A stretch of 64,000 nt of DNA from Gonatopus flavifemur (taxonomy: Eukaryota > Arthropoda > Insecta > Hymenoptera > Dryinidae). The stretch lies in NCBI GenBank assembly GCA_018340375.1, contig JAFFJZ010000030.1:806001-870000 (forward strand). The letters run 5' to 3'. The notes under the pieces were generated by a model that was not told the DNA's origin, did not search any database, and saw nothing but the letters and a program-made list of their open reading frames with translations. Below are positions 34,492 through 46,652 of the stretch, piece by piece (position 1 is the stretch's first letter; each line of letters begins with the position of its first letter). Made by a program: the position numbers and the translations under genes.

Positions 34492-37400
34492 ATGGATATC
34501 TCTGATTCTGATGAAGATAATGCAGTGGGACATCAAACTCCCACTAAAAAAAAGAAACCACGTTACTCGCAAAAATATTTAACAGAATGGGAGCAAAACA
34601 GCAACTATAAAGGTTGGATCAAAAAGAGTTTAAAGGGAACCAACTACTGCTATTGTAATGCATGCAAGTGTGACCTCAAATGCGTTAGTGGAAGAAAAGA
34701 TTCAGATAAACATGCAACCACCAGTAAACATATAACGAGTGTGAAAGGTAATTCAATCTTCTCTACTCTACATAACCTCATATCTTGAAATTCTCTTTTT
34801 TTATGTTTTCCTTGCTTCCTTTTACAATACTCTTACGCACGTAATAGATCCTCAGGCAGTCACTTGAAATTTGTATTTTTCACTCGCATCAATTGAAAGT
34901 AAAATTCTTCCTCACATTATTATTTTATGTATGAATGGTGAAATTGTGAGCCACATGCGAGTATTTTGTTACATAAATAATCCATTGAAGTTATATCATT
35001 GATGTAATACTTATGTAACAGTGTTCATAGGAAAGTCATACAGATTTACTTAAACTAACTTCCAAGATTGACATTAGTGATTTGTTGGCTTCGTCACAGC
35101 ATGGTAGTATTGCAATTGAATGACGATTTTCTTATGATAAAACCATAATATAACCAATATGTAATCAAGCACTGATTTTTTTCGTCAAGGCAAACGCTTT
35201 TGAAAATAATTGTTATTTTTTTATCATTCTTTCAAAATTTTCCGATATTTTAGTTATCGACTTCGATTATTCTATAACTTTTCACCCAAAAAAATCCACC
35301 TTGTTGAAAAATACATTATTTTCGACATTTTTTTTCTATTTGAAAATGGCATTTTATCATGATAAACAATGTTGTTTTTAACGTTGTATACAACGCGTTT
35401 TTCCTCTGGGTATTATTTGTTGCCTATTAAAGTCATCCAATAATGTATGTCCTCGGGACCTTTTATTTATTTGGCAAACATATCATACAGTCTCATAAAA
35501 TCAATAAATTTTTGGACAATAGCCAACTAAAATCTTATAAAAAATTGTTAGATTCCGTAGGATCTTATATAGTTTTTGAGGTGTTCCAATTCTCATTACC
35601 AATAAATAAATTCTCACACATCTTTGGACAAAAGCACGTCAAAAACTAATCGAAACTTATACCAATCATACAGAAACTCACAAGATTTATATTCTGGAAT
35701 TCTGTAAGATTTTCTAATAAGGATATTGACTCACTTTTCAGCTATCGCAAATCAACCGGAAATAACATCCATGTTACCTGAAACGGCGTCCAATACATTT
35801 AAAGAAAAATTAAAAACTACAGAAATAAAATTAGCATGTTTCATATCTGAACACAATTTGCCATTCCATATAGCTGGCCACCTGACATCTTTATTGCAAT
35901 TAATTTTCCCGGATTCAAAAATAGCCAAAAAATTAACTTTGGAGAGAACAAAAGTACAAGCTATCATTACTAATGTTACTGGACAGGCAGCAGAGAATGA
36001 ATTGATCGAGATTTTGAAGCAGAATAAGTTTTCACTTATAGTAGATGAAAGTACGGATAGATCCAAAACAAAACACTTGGCACTAGTTGTGAGAACGGCT
36101 GTAGATTTTAAAATAGAAGATAGCTTTTTAACCCTTATACCAATAGTGGATGGGACAGCTACAGCACTGTATAATAAAATAGTGGAATTTTTTAATTCCA
36201 AAGCTGTTCCTTATACAACGAACATGGTTGGATTTGCTGCAGATGGAGCCAACACAATGTTTGGGAAACACCATTCTTTGGCAACATTATTATCCAAAGA
36301 CATACCGCATTTATTCAAAATGAAATGTATATGTCATACTTTTCATTTATGTTCTTCCTATGCCTGCGAAAAGCTGCCAAGAGGTGTAGAAGACTTTGCC
36401 CGTGACGTGTATAATTACATACAAAATAGTCCCAAAAGAACGGGCGACTACAGACTTTTTCAAGATTTTGTTGAGACACAACCTCATAGATTACTTCAAC
36501 CTTCACAAACAAGATGGCTGTCTCTATTACAAGTTGTCAAAAGATTGTTGCAACAATTACCTGCGCTCAAATTATATTTCCAAAGTGCAGTTTTGACTGA
36601 TCGTTTGCTGTCACCGCAGTTAATATTGGATAAATGCATGGAACCGACTACAGAATTATATCTAGAATTTCTGGGTTTCGTTCTGCCTTTCTTTCAAGAT
36701 CTCAATAAAGAAATGCAATCAGAACAGCCAAAACTATATTCACTCTATGATAAAATTTTTATCATCTATAAAACATTGCTAGAATGTTTCATTAAACCTG
36801 AATGCCTCGAGTTGTCTGCAGAAGAAAAAAGAGCAATACATAATGAAGAGTCAGCCTTGGAAACAAAAATATTAAACATTGATTTTGAAAATGAAATAAA
36901 TCAACTAGACTTACAGGATATTTACCTAGGTGGTAATATTGCAGCAACTCTTATTATTCGTAAAGATAATCTGTCGGCAGATAGTATTCAGCAGTTTAAA
37001 CAGAAATGTTTAGAATTTTATTTAGAAGGTGTTCGGCAAATAAGGATAAGATTTCCGTTTCAAGAAAGAGAACAACTGAAAAGTCTCAAATTTCTAGATC
37101 CGAACTATTTACTTGATTCCAGTTTAAGAAGGAATGTGCCATCAATTGCTCATGCAGCTGTGTTATTTCCAGGTATTTATCTTGGTATCCTTGATATGTC
37201 TCGAAAGTTCATTGTTACGAATAATAGATATTCCAAAAATACATATCGCAAATATTTTTCATCAAATATTATCACTGATTTGTCATGGATTCTGTCATAT
37301 GAAGGGATATATAATTTTTGAACCAATGAACATTCGGTTACGTTGGTTGTGTGTATATGTATTATTTTATTTATAGGAATACATCCTGAAAATATAACAG

Positions 37401-37836
37401 AATTAGATCGTGAGTGGAGATTATTAAGAAATACTGAACTACCATTTGCTCCAGAGCAAAATTAATGGTTATACCATATAAATACCAAATAAACCAGAGG
37501 GTTAATGTCGATTATTTTTGGCGTCATATATCCAAAATAAAAAAAGGAGATGATTCGCAAATGTTTCCCACATTATCAAATTTTGCACAATCTCTTCTCT
37601 GTTTACCTCATAGTAGTGCCAATGTTGAACGCCTTTTTTCATCAATAAATGTCATGAAAACCGACTTACGAAATCGATTAAGTACGAAATCAATCAAGGG
37701 CTTGCTATTTACCAAGAGCTTCATGAAAAGTTCCACCTGTTATGAGGTAGAAGCAAGTGAGCAACATTTTCAACTATTCAATACCAACATGTATGATTTT
37801 AGAAACATAGACAACGATGCTTCCGAATCTGAATGA
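34492..37836 (+). pseudogene. hAT transposase gene, spliced, broken near its last exon
   Basis: Exon 1 (34492-34747) encodes a basic region and a BED-like zinc finger (C55..C58, H74.....H80). Exon 2 (35742-37172; acceptor TTTTCAG, donor CCAG/GTATTT) holds the RNase-H-like core: VDESTD and AADGANTMFG with the first two acids, CHTFHLCS, and TRWLSLL. Exon 3 begins at 37377. Phases agree at both introns (1 and 1). Near 37463 the frame meets TAA and shifts; the remaining part (to TGA 37836) has SSANVERLFS with the third acid and the hAT dimerisation end. One small indel thus separates this from a working gene, unless a short intron was missed. It resembles the ZBED/SCAND3-type hAT transposases. 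Confidence 0.9.
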
Positions 37837-38792
37837 GTAACACACTAGCATTATGACTATACAATTATTATAATTATAAAATTATTATGACTATAAAAGA
37901 TTATTATAATTGATACATTTATTACGTTTTTTATTCATTCAGTAACGAAATGTTTTATAATAAAATTTTGATGATTTGGAAGTATCATCATTTCATAATC
38001 ATTCCACAAATTATGATTGCTCTATCTTGGGGTACTTCATTCCATGTGATGTTAGCTCAAAGTTCATTGAACATTTTTTCACTCTGGTCATATATTTTAG
38101 TTAGAAACCATGTCCAAGGCTGCAGTCAACTGACTTTGGATGACTAATTTTCACTGGGATGTATCACTAGAAAATAAGACAAAAGTGGATCCTTGAATGC
38201 AATGTTGCAACGGATCTTTCAGGTTTTCTCATTGGGAGTCCCGTTTTTCTGATCACGTGATCAAAAACAACAAATGAAATCACAGCGATCGGTGCGTCAT
38301 CAATTCAATTGAATTGTCCCTTGTTGAGTATATAATTTGAGGTTTGGAGTAGGCATTCTATCCAGTTGTATCTTCCTAGGTGCTTTCATGCTTTTAGTGA
38401 TTTTCTCGTGAATCAATAATTCGTTAAGCTGATCTCACACGAGTTGGAAATCGTTCCGTTGAAATATGTACAACCCAAACGTATTCTTTGGTTCTTTTAT
38501 ATGACTTTATGGAAAATCTCTGAATAATTTCACATCGGTTGAATTTTCATTTTAGCAAAACGAATTCATGTGAAACTAGACTTACCAGCTTATTATTTTT
38601 TATCTTCTCCATGACGATGGGAAGAAATCTCTTTTTATTGCTTTTTTTGAATTAAATGTATTGGATTAAAAACTCATTAAAAAAATCCGTAGATCTACGG
38701 ATTTTTCAGAGTCACATCTACGGAATTCTACGGATTTTTGAGCCATGTCCTACGGATTTTTGAAAATTCGAAGTGGCAACACTGCATGTGAC

Positions 38793-39827
38793 TAGAGTTG
38801 ACTAGAGTCATGTAAACAAGAAGTGTAACGAGAGTGAAAATGTTTTTCAGGTTCAATAGTGACATGAAATTGTGATTATACTTTAACGGCATATCATTTA
38901 CATAAAAGGTTATATATGAATCATACATATATGAATACATATATGGTTATACAACGTCTTTTTTCAAGACGTGAAACGGAAACTTCGTGTATACTTTGAG
39001 GTTATGCATTGGGTAAGTGAGATGATTTGTAGCATATGTTGTTATACGTGATTAATTTCAAGTACACATGTTTTGTCAGTGTGAATAGTCAAATGAGTTG
39101 CTACTAGAAATGAATGAATTCACTCTTTTTTGAGACAAGACTGAAGTCTATCCATACATCCTTTATAAGTTGATGGTAAGAATTCTAATAATTTAATTGG
39201 TTTTGAAATTTCTTTCTTCCGTAGCATGAGAACTTGATAGTCCTGCTATTATCTGGGAACTCTTGGTAAGAATTGTGATAGTTCAATTTATCTTGAAATT
39301 TTTTCCTTCTCGAGCATGAAAACTTGATAATAAAAGATTCAAGAAAATAATATAACAGTTAATCAATGAAACTGCATCGTTGGGAAATATTGAGACTTCG
39401 CAGAACCATTTGTGGATAATGATGGTTTATTCGACACCAATTATTAAATATTATAATATTATACCTTATCATTTTGAATTGAATGATTGGAAACATCACA
39501 CGAATAAGGAATAAAAACAAACTGTAAGCGAACCGAACAAATATTTTTTCATCATATTATGATCAATTGATATAAGCGACAAATGCTTAGCGGAGCAAAT
39601 GAGGAACGTCATAAGTCAGACTTTGATGTTTCAAACGAGTGAGTGACCATTTTCAGAACATAAGAAGTATAGGAGAAACATAAAAACGACCAGAGTGCGA
39701 AGATTACAAAATACAAAAATGATACATCAGATAAATAACTTCTATCAGATTTTGAGGTTAGAAAACACAGCAGAAATTGATGAATACATAATCGTCATGA
39801 AATCTATTTATAAAAATAAAATTTATT
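38793..39827. other. Stretch without a recognised gene
   Basis: AT-rich DNA, with near-duplicate strings around 39175-39330 (GGTAAGAATT, GAAATTTTTTCCTTC). No family pattern. Confidence 0.4.
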
Positions 39828-40120
39828 CCCTTGTAAAAATGATTCCTATATAACCCACAAATGGCCATATATGGATAGCGGTTTCATATATGACCACATG
39901 TCACCCGCGTATAATCCATATTCATTGCATACAGGGCGCATATAGGGCACATATAGGGCCCGTATATGCGTAAAAATGACATATACGGCTCGTATATGCG
40001 CCATATACGCACTCTATATGTGATAAATATGGATTATACGTGGAACATATGTGGTCATATATGAAACCGCTATCCATATATGGCCATATGTGGTTTATAT
40101 AGGAATCATTTTTACAAGGG
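39828..40120. repeat. Palindromic MITE rich in CATATA
   Basis: CCCTTGTAAAAATGATTCCT is exactly inverted at the right end. Arms of about 110 bp pair closely through ATATGGCCATATGT- and TCATATATGACCACATGT-like strings. Confidence 0.9.
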
Positions 40121-40746
40121 TTGTGCTCATGATGCATGAAACTTTCTTTTCAGAATAGGATAAATATTACATTTAGAACGTTTTCAATCAGTCATATAAA
40201 AAAAACCACATTTTGCATAGTATCGTCTTTCAGATTTTTTGATTCTTGCATTCTAGTCATTTTCAACTTTCTCCTATATATTATAGTTTGAATGAAGATG
40301 AACATGATTCACATGATGATGAGCATGATATATTATAGTCTGATGATGATTATATCTGTATGAAACTGACGTTTGAATCGTTTATTGAGGCGGATTAGTA
40401 ATCGATTAAAAAAATACTCAGCTGTTAAAGATCCAAACTCATGCAGTGCATTTTTTGAACGATGTTTTCAATTACAAGCAATTATTAAAGGAGATACATA
40501 GCGATGATTCATCAGATTTCGTGAACCTGAATTTTCATTTCGTTTCTATAAACGATTCAAACTTCAAGAAAAATCTGTCTTTGTGACATTATTCATATAT
40601 TCTTTCGAACATTTCTCAATTATATTTTCACACATTTAGAATAATTCTCCACCGCCTCATTATTGATTAGATTCATTTTTTGTATCTAATTCGAGATTTT
40701 TGCAAATTGTTTGATACTGTTCAAGGAATACAGTAATTCAAGAGCA

Positions 40747-40848
40747 ATGCAGAGAGGTCCATATATGGAATATAAATATTATAAGGCAGCAATCCCTCGG
40801 ACAACTTTGTGGCGTTTGAAGAAACGCTCTATGGAGTTGAAACCACAG
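40747..40848 (+). CDS. Possible first coding exon of the CACTA transposase
   Basis: Thirty-four codons run from ATG 40747 to a donor CACAG/GTTTGT. They encode a basic peptide (YKAAIPRTTLWRLKKRS) that looks like a short helix-turn-helix of the psq type. An acceptor-like AATACAG precedes it. A second possible exon ends at 41594 (ECEKQYRRVEENLELLQ, donor ATG/GTATGA). The phase (0) agrees with the exon at 41659. The link to the transposase is inferred from position and phase only. Confidence 0.4.
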
Positions 40849-41658
40849 GTTTGTGTCATTCACATTTCTTCCTATAATCCAAATATTCCTCATGAATATT
40901 CAACTCATATGTACCCTGGCGGAAATAAAATTACAAGAAATCATATAGTTCCAACGATTAAATACAATTTATTGCGACGGAGTGAAATTTTCTACAATGA
41001 GGTGTACATCGTGACGAATCATAATCGGTCGTTGTAAATGATAAATGCTTCCCAAGAAATTTTATGATTTTTCATTACTTCTCAAGTGGACGAAGTAGAT
41101 GATTTTATTCTGACGTAAAAATGCCATTACTTGCCATCAAGTGTAAATCATCATTCATAATAATTTCTATGAAAAGCGATGGTAAACTAATAAAACGTCC
41201 GAATTCATTTTGAGATATCTTTATTTGACTTGTTTTTGCTATAACAAGGGTTGGAAATTTCCCACCAGGGTGAAAAGAAAACTCCGTTGTTCTTGTAATA
41301 TGTATTAACTGAGACTCATGAGGAAATTTTCATGATCAACAGATATTTGAAAAATCTTCAAAGGTTTTTTTTGAAGCAGTCAATATTCTTTGCTAGGGCA
41401 ATCATAAGACTTCGCATTCATCAAAAACATTTCATACATTCATATAATCCGATATTCATATAATCCAATAGGATGAAACAGATCATAATGTTATTAAGTA
41501 ACGAATCACAAATGGTCACTCGCGCGGTGAAGGAGAATGTGAGAAACAGTATAGGCGTGTTGAAGAAAACTTGGAGCTTCTTCAACCAACAATGGTATGA
41601 ATTATTTGTCACGTTCAGTCAAGTTCCATCATAAAGCAATGGAAATTTTGGTTCTTAG

Positions 41659-44137
41659 GAGATAATAGAAGACGTTGACTACGATGAGAATTCAGAACAA
41701 TTATCAACTTTTCGTGCACCTCACAATTGTTCAACACGTGATAATATAACTGATAATGAAGAAATAGCAACAGATAGAACAACTGAATCAAATGAAGAAA
41801 TTAAGATTTCGGAAGCAACAGATCTAAATAAATGCACAGATGAAGAGATACCAACAGATGAAGAAACAGAAATGAATATAGAACGTGAAATGTGTGAAGA
41901 AAGATATGAAAATAAATATCAATGTCTAGCATTCAATAATACTATATGTAACTGTGCATCCGTCACGGAAGGAGATATTTTTTTAATGTGCTTGACTGTA
42001 GGCATGAGACATAATATGACATGGTTGGCTATGACAGATATTCTTCGAGGCATCAACAGTATCTTTCAGAAAAAGGTGATCCATGACACAAAATATCATT
42101 CCATGAAATTTTTAGAGAAAGAAAACGCAGATCATACCTTTCACATTTATTGTAAGAAATGTGACCATTATTTTGGACGGAAACAAGATCTTTCATCAGA
42201 TGAAAAGTTGAAATGTAGTTGTGGTGATGAATACGATATTGAAGATATTACTACTTCTTATTTTCTCTCAATCAGTCTTGAATCTCAACTGAAAGATTTT
42301 TTAGAAGATCCTAATTTCGTAGAAGGTCTTGATTACAGATTTCAAAGAAAAGAACAGAACGATCAGAATTCTGAAGATATTTACGACGGAATATTGTATC
42401 AAAAATTGAGTGCACCAGGACAAATATTGGCCAGTAAATACAATATGTCATATACTTTCAACACTGACGGTGTTCCACTCGGGAAATCCTCAATAAAGAC
42501 AATGTGGCCAATTTACGCTACTATCAATGAATTGCCCCCTCGTATACGTCCAAAGTACATGCTTTTAGCTGGAATTTATGTAGGTGAGGAGGATCCAAAT
42601 ATGAAAATCTTCCTTCACCCATTTGTAGAAGAAGCGAATTTTTTGGCTAGAAGAGGATTAAACTGGACATTAAAAGGACAGCAGATTAATAGTGAAATCA
42701 TTCCATTAGGCTGTGCGGTAGATTCTGTGGCACGTTGTAAAATCATGAACATGCACCAATTCAATGCACGATATGGTTGCACGTTTTGTTACGAAACCAC
42801 GAAACACACGGAGTCTGGTCCAAGATTTACAATCGGTCAGAAAGCCCCAGGCAGAACTCATGATAGTGTTTTGAAGGATGCTGCAACTGCTTTTATGAAT
42901 AGAGATCATCCGGATAAAAAACTGAGGATAGTTCATGGAGTCAAAGGACCCTCGCCGCTACATAATTTAATATATTTTGATGTGGTCAAAGGTATGGTCC
43001 CTGATTACATGCACAGCGTGTTGTCGGGTGTTAGTCGCTACCATACCGACTTGTTATTGTCTTCTGCAAGAGAAAAGTTTTACATCGTATCTGAAGTGTA
43101 TCAAGATGCAATTGATAGTAGATTGACGAAAATTAAGCCACCAAAGAGTATTACACGAGTTCCCCCGAAGTATACGCCAAAGAAGCTCATGGAAAGCCTC
43201 TGAATGGCGATCATGGATGATTTTCTATGCGATTCCTTGTTTAGATGGTATATTGCCTTATAAATACCTTGCTCATGTGGCTTTGCTATTAGAAGCTATT
43301 AATATTCTTCTCAAAAATTCTGTTGTTCCTTCTGAATTGGAACGTGCTCGAACTATGTTATTGAGGTATGTTTTCCTATTTGAAAAATATTTCGGCCAAA
43401 AAGCCATGGTGTACAATCTTCATCTATTAACCCATCTTGTAACGCAAGTTGAAAATTGGGGTCCAATATGGGCCGTTAACGCTTTTCCGTTCGAAGGAGA
43501 AAACCGTGCTCTACTCCAGTTTCAAAAGAGTCCATCGCATATTGCACAGCAAATTGCGAGAAAATTTCAAGTAGGTAGAACATTGGTGAAGTTATGTCAT
43601 CGATATGCATCATGTGGTGCCACGGTGAACTATTGCGAAAAATTCAGCGGGAAACTCCTAAAATCTTGTGTTTGAGATGAACATACCATTCTAATTGGAA
43701 AAGGTTCTTCACATACTCTGGATGCCGAAGAGCGATCATGTTTAGATAATATGCACATTGATGTTGAAGAATTAAGAATATTTGCAAAGATGATCCACCG
43801 TAATAATCGTTACACCACCCGTTTTTATAAACGCGCGATCAAAACTGATGACTCTTACGTACACATGGATAATAACAAGAATGCTAGAATTGAAAAAATA
43901 TGTAAAATTATCAGCAGAAATGACTCTAAAACTATAATATTTGTGACAGAAATACTCACTGACTCGGAATTGATTCCGAGTAGTGATTTCTTGAGATTTC
44001 GCCACATTAAGAAAATTAATGGAGAAGGAAAATTGATAGCGATTAAAAAAGAGGACATCATTGAACAAAGTATTGTGATGGATCTGGATAATGGAAATTT
44101 CTTGACTGACATACCATTTGGATGCTACGGTGATTAA
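41659..44137 (+). pseudogene. CACTA/EnSpm (Tnp2-type) transposase
   Basis: The exon opens after GTTCTTAG and codes an acidic N-terminus, then a zinc-ribbon-like cluster (YCKKCDHYF...KCSCG). The catalytic part has TDGVPLGKSS, WPI.ATINELP, AG.YVG, DYMHSVLSGV and, after a frameshift, the DUF4218-like end with LLTHLV, GPIW and FPFEGENR. The three acids expected for CACTA enzymes (D in TDGV, D in DYMH, E in FPFE) are present. The frame is broken near 43190, just before ASEWRSW, and by TGA at 43673-43675; sense coding then continues to TAA 44137. CACTA enzymes cut and paste DNA in the nucleus. No CACTA termini with 3-bp duplication could be placed. Confidence 0.82.
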
Positions 44138-46652
44138 TCATTTCTGAGATTTTTCATTTCATCGCATTTTGCATAGATCGAATTCCGCAGAATCAGATTG
44201 TTTTATAACATTTCAATTTATAATTGGAGTTGCATACATACAATACAGGAAAAGAAAAAAACCAATCACATTCGTAGAAAAGAAATTGAAAAGTATCATT
44301 CAAATATTGCGCTAATGAAAACAAATCACTGTCGTCCAATCAAATGTCACCTGGAGAAACCAACCACTAAAATTGGAAAATATCAAGTCAACTCAAAACG
44401 TTCATAATTTAATTGGTTCCTTCTCTACGAAACTATAACAAAAGAAAGCTGGTGAAATTCGGGTGGTTCTCTCATGTTCTGCATAGTCCTCGATGTATGA
44501 GACCACGAAACTCAACGATATTCTTTATCACGGTAATGTTTTGTTTTCTTCCTGATAATGCATGATATTTGATGAATAATAATTCTGTTTCGTTTTTAAT
44601 GAAGACAATATAATTTGATACACTCTTATAAGGAGCATGTTGAAATTTTCTCTATAAATAAAACATTTCAATAACACATTGTAGGTTAAGATTGAAAATG
44701 CATCTTTGTACATGTATTTTGAAACACATTAGAAATATTTTTCTCAATAACATATTCAAATCAAATCAAATCGTTTTCTAATGCATGTTTGTGTATGATA
44801 CCATTAATTCTTGATTAATTTCTACAAGTGCCAAGGAAAATTGAAAATGATGTAGATTTTTATGACATATCCAACACATTGATCACGGGTTCAATTCAAA
44901 TTTCTTACACTGACTGCATATAATATCTGGAATAGACGAAAATTTCCGAAAATTATCTATGTAAATACCAAAAAATACAATTTTATGTAGAAGCAGCACG
45001 CTTGAGAGGTTACCAGCGGTTACCGACCGAGCTGGTTGGTTGGTCCTGGAAAAGGACAGGCCTATGCAATAGAAAGAGAGGTTCAATAATGTCGCTGGTA
45101 TCCACCGGCTTCAGTAATTCAAGGACCGAAAGAAGCGAGCTAAATTTTGCGTCAACTTTTTCCACAAATTATGCCTTCAACGGAAGTTTTCAGCGCATAA
45201 TAGTGAAATCCACGACCAGGATTAGACTCTGAATATAAATCCACTCTTTTACTGTTTCCTGGTAAGTATAAAAAGATTTTCAAATAAATACCCTACAACT
45301 GTTACAATCTCATAATTTTGTTTCTCAATATATTAGGCGTTCGATTTCCTTCCGCTTGATCTCTTTTTTCTTAACCGATGGAAGGGAAGAGAATTAAAAA
45401 GAGAGGTTGAACGGGTGAAAAGCGAACGCCTACTGTATCTATAAACAATGAAGGAACTCAAATTCATATTTAGAGTCGAATCTCAGGTATGGGTTGAATC
45501 ATTAGGTATTTATTTGAAATTTAAGTTCATCAAATATTTCACGAAAAGAATTGACCCAAAATTTTTCTTGCTTCTTCTAGTGCTTCGGTGCGTTAAATTA
45601 TCCAGAATCGAAAACCTGAAAATTACCAACGTCCAGCATAAATAATTTACGAGTTGGTGTGTATGTTACAACTTTCAGCGTAAGAATTGTACTAGTTTTT
45701 ACACTGAGCATTATATTTTTACCAAGTATATTGCAATGTTCGATTGTTATATGGAAGATTCACCTACATCTTTTCATAATGCTCAACTTACCTTCTCATA
45801 TATCGTCGGTGCTATGATAAAACGTAACAAGTTTTATCATTTCACAGATTCTAAAAAAATCAAAATGTCACAAGTCATAGGAAAGTTAACCTTTATCTTT
45901 GTTGTTTTTTTCAAGCGTTTTGATGGATTTTACCTATTATTTTTCACTGTTTTTTCGGAAAAACAATAACATTTCTTTTTCTCAATGTTTTTGTAAGGAT
46001 TTTAATTTTTGTAATGAGTGCATTCTCGATTTTCCTCAAGTTTTCCTTTTTTCAGGATGTGAGTACTTGTTACTTTTTGTCATGGAACAAATTTGAAGAC
46101 CGAGCGGACTTGTTACCTTTTATCATGTGACCGACGATATGATGCTATACTTAACTTTTTTTGATATTTTTGAAATTTCGAAACATATATTTGAATATTC
46201 AACTGGATGTATTTCTGTTCGTAATACGGTTTACTTATGTTCATCTATACGATTCGATAGCATATGTGCATTCATGAGAAGAGACTGATCCTTCGTTTTC
46301 AATTATAAATACGCAGATCTTTGGGAAATCAATTTGAGGATTCGAAATAATAAGAATGGAAGAGAATCTATGGGAAAATTGGTGGGCACATGTGCGCTAT
46401 AATCATGATGCGATAGAATCATTGGAATAGAAAATTTTCGTTTCTTTTTAATTATTTCCAATTCGAATTCTATCGTGTTCGGATTTCGATGTATTTGATG
46501 AGCGAATCTTATGATTCTTCTTTTATATACCTTGATAACTAGATTGGGATTCACAGTAAGGTTATAATGTATTATGTGATAGTAATGTTTATGATTGAAG
46601 TGCATAATGAACATTGAAACATGTAATAATGTTTCCATAATATGTATTACAG
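44138..46652. other. Intergenic or intronic DNA with one small MITE
   Basis: A palindrome at 45334-45432 has TAGGCGTTCG ends. Elsewhere only AT-rich DNA is visible. The minus-strand frame at 46303-46944 is the shadow of the exon at 46653. The 5' exon of the downstream gene should lie in this stretch and end in phase 1, but I could not choose it. Confidence 0.4.

Larger units (their letters stand above)
31867..38784 (+). mobile_element. Complete hAT transposon with exact 8-bp target duplication
   Basis: CATGTGAC is repeated exactly at 31859-31866 and 38785-38792. The ends CAGTGTTGCCACTTC and GAAGTGGCAACACTG are perfect inverted copies over 15 bases. Subterminal DNA on both sides is packed with CTACGGAT and its inverse CCGTAGA, as expected for transposase binding sites. 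A spliced hAT transposase gene lies inside. At 6918 bp it is long because several MITEs lie in its left part. Confidence 0.95.

Noticed and set aside
39922..40137. 71-codon minus-strand frame
   Set aside because: It lies within the palindromic CATATA MITE; codons repeat the palindrome.
45899..46096. Phe-rich small frame as a membrane peptide
   Set aside because: T-rich low-complexity DNA; hydrophobicity follows from composition.
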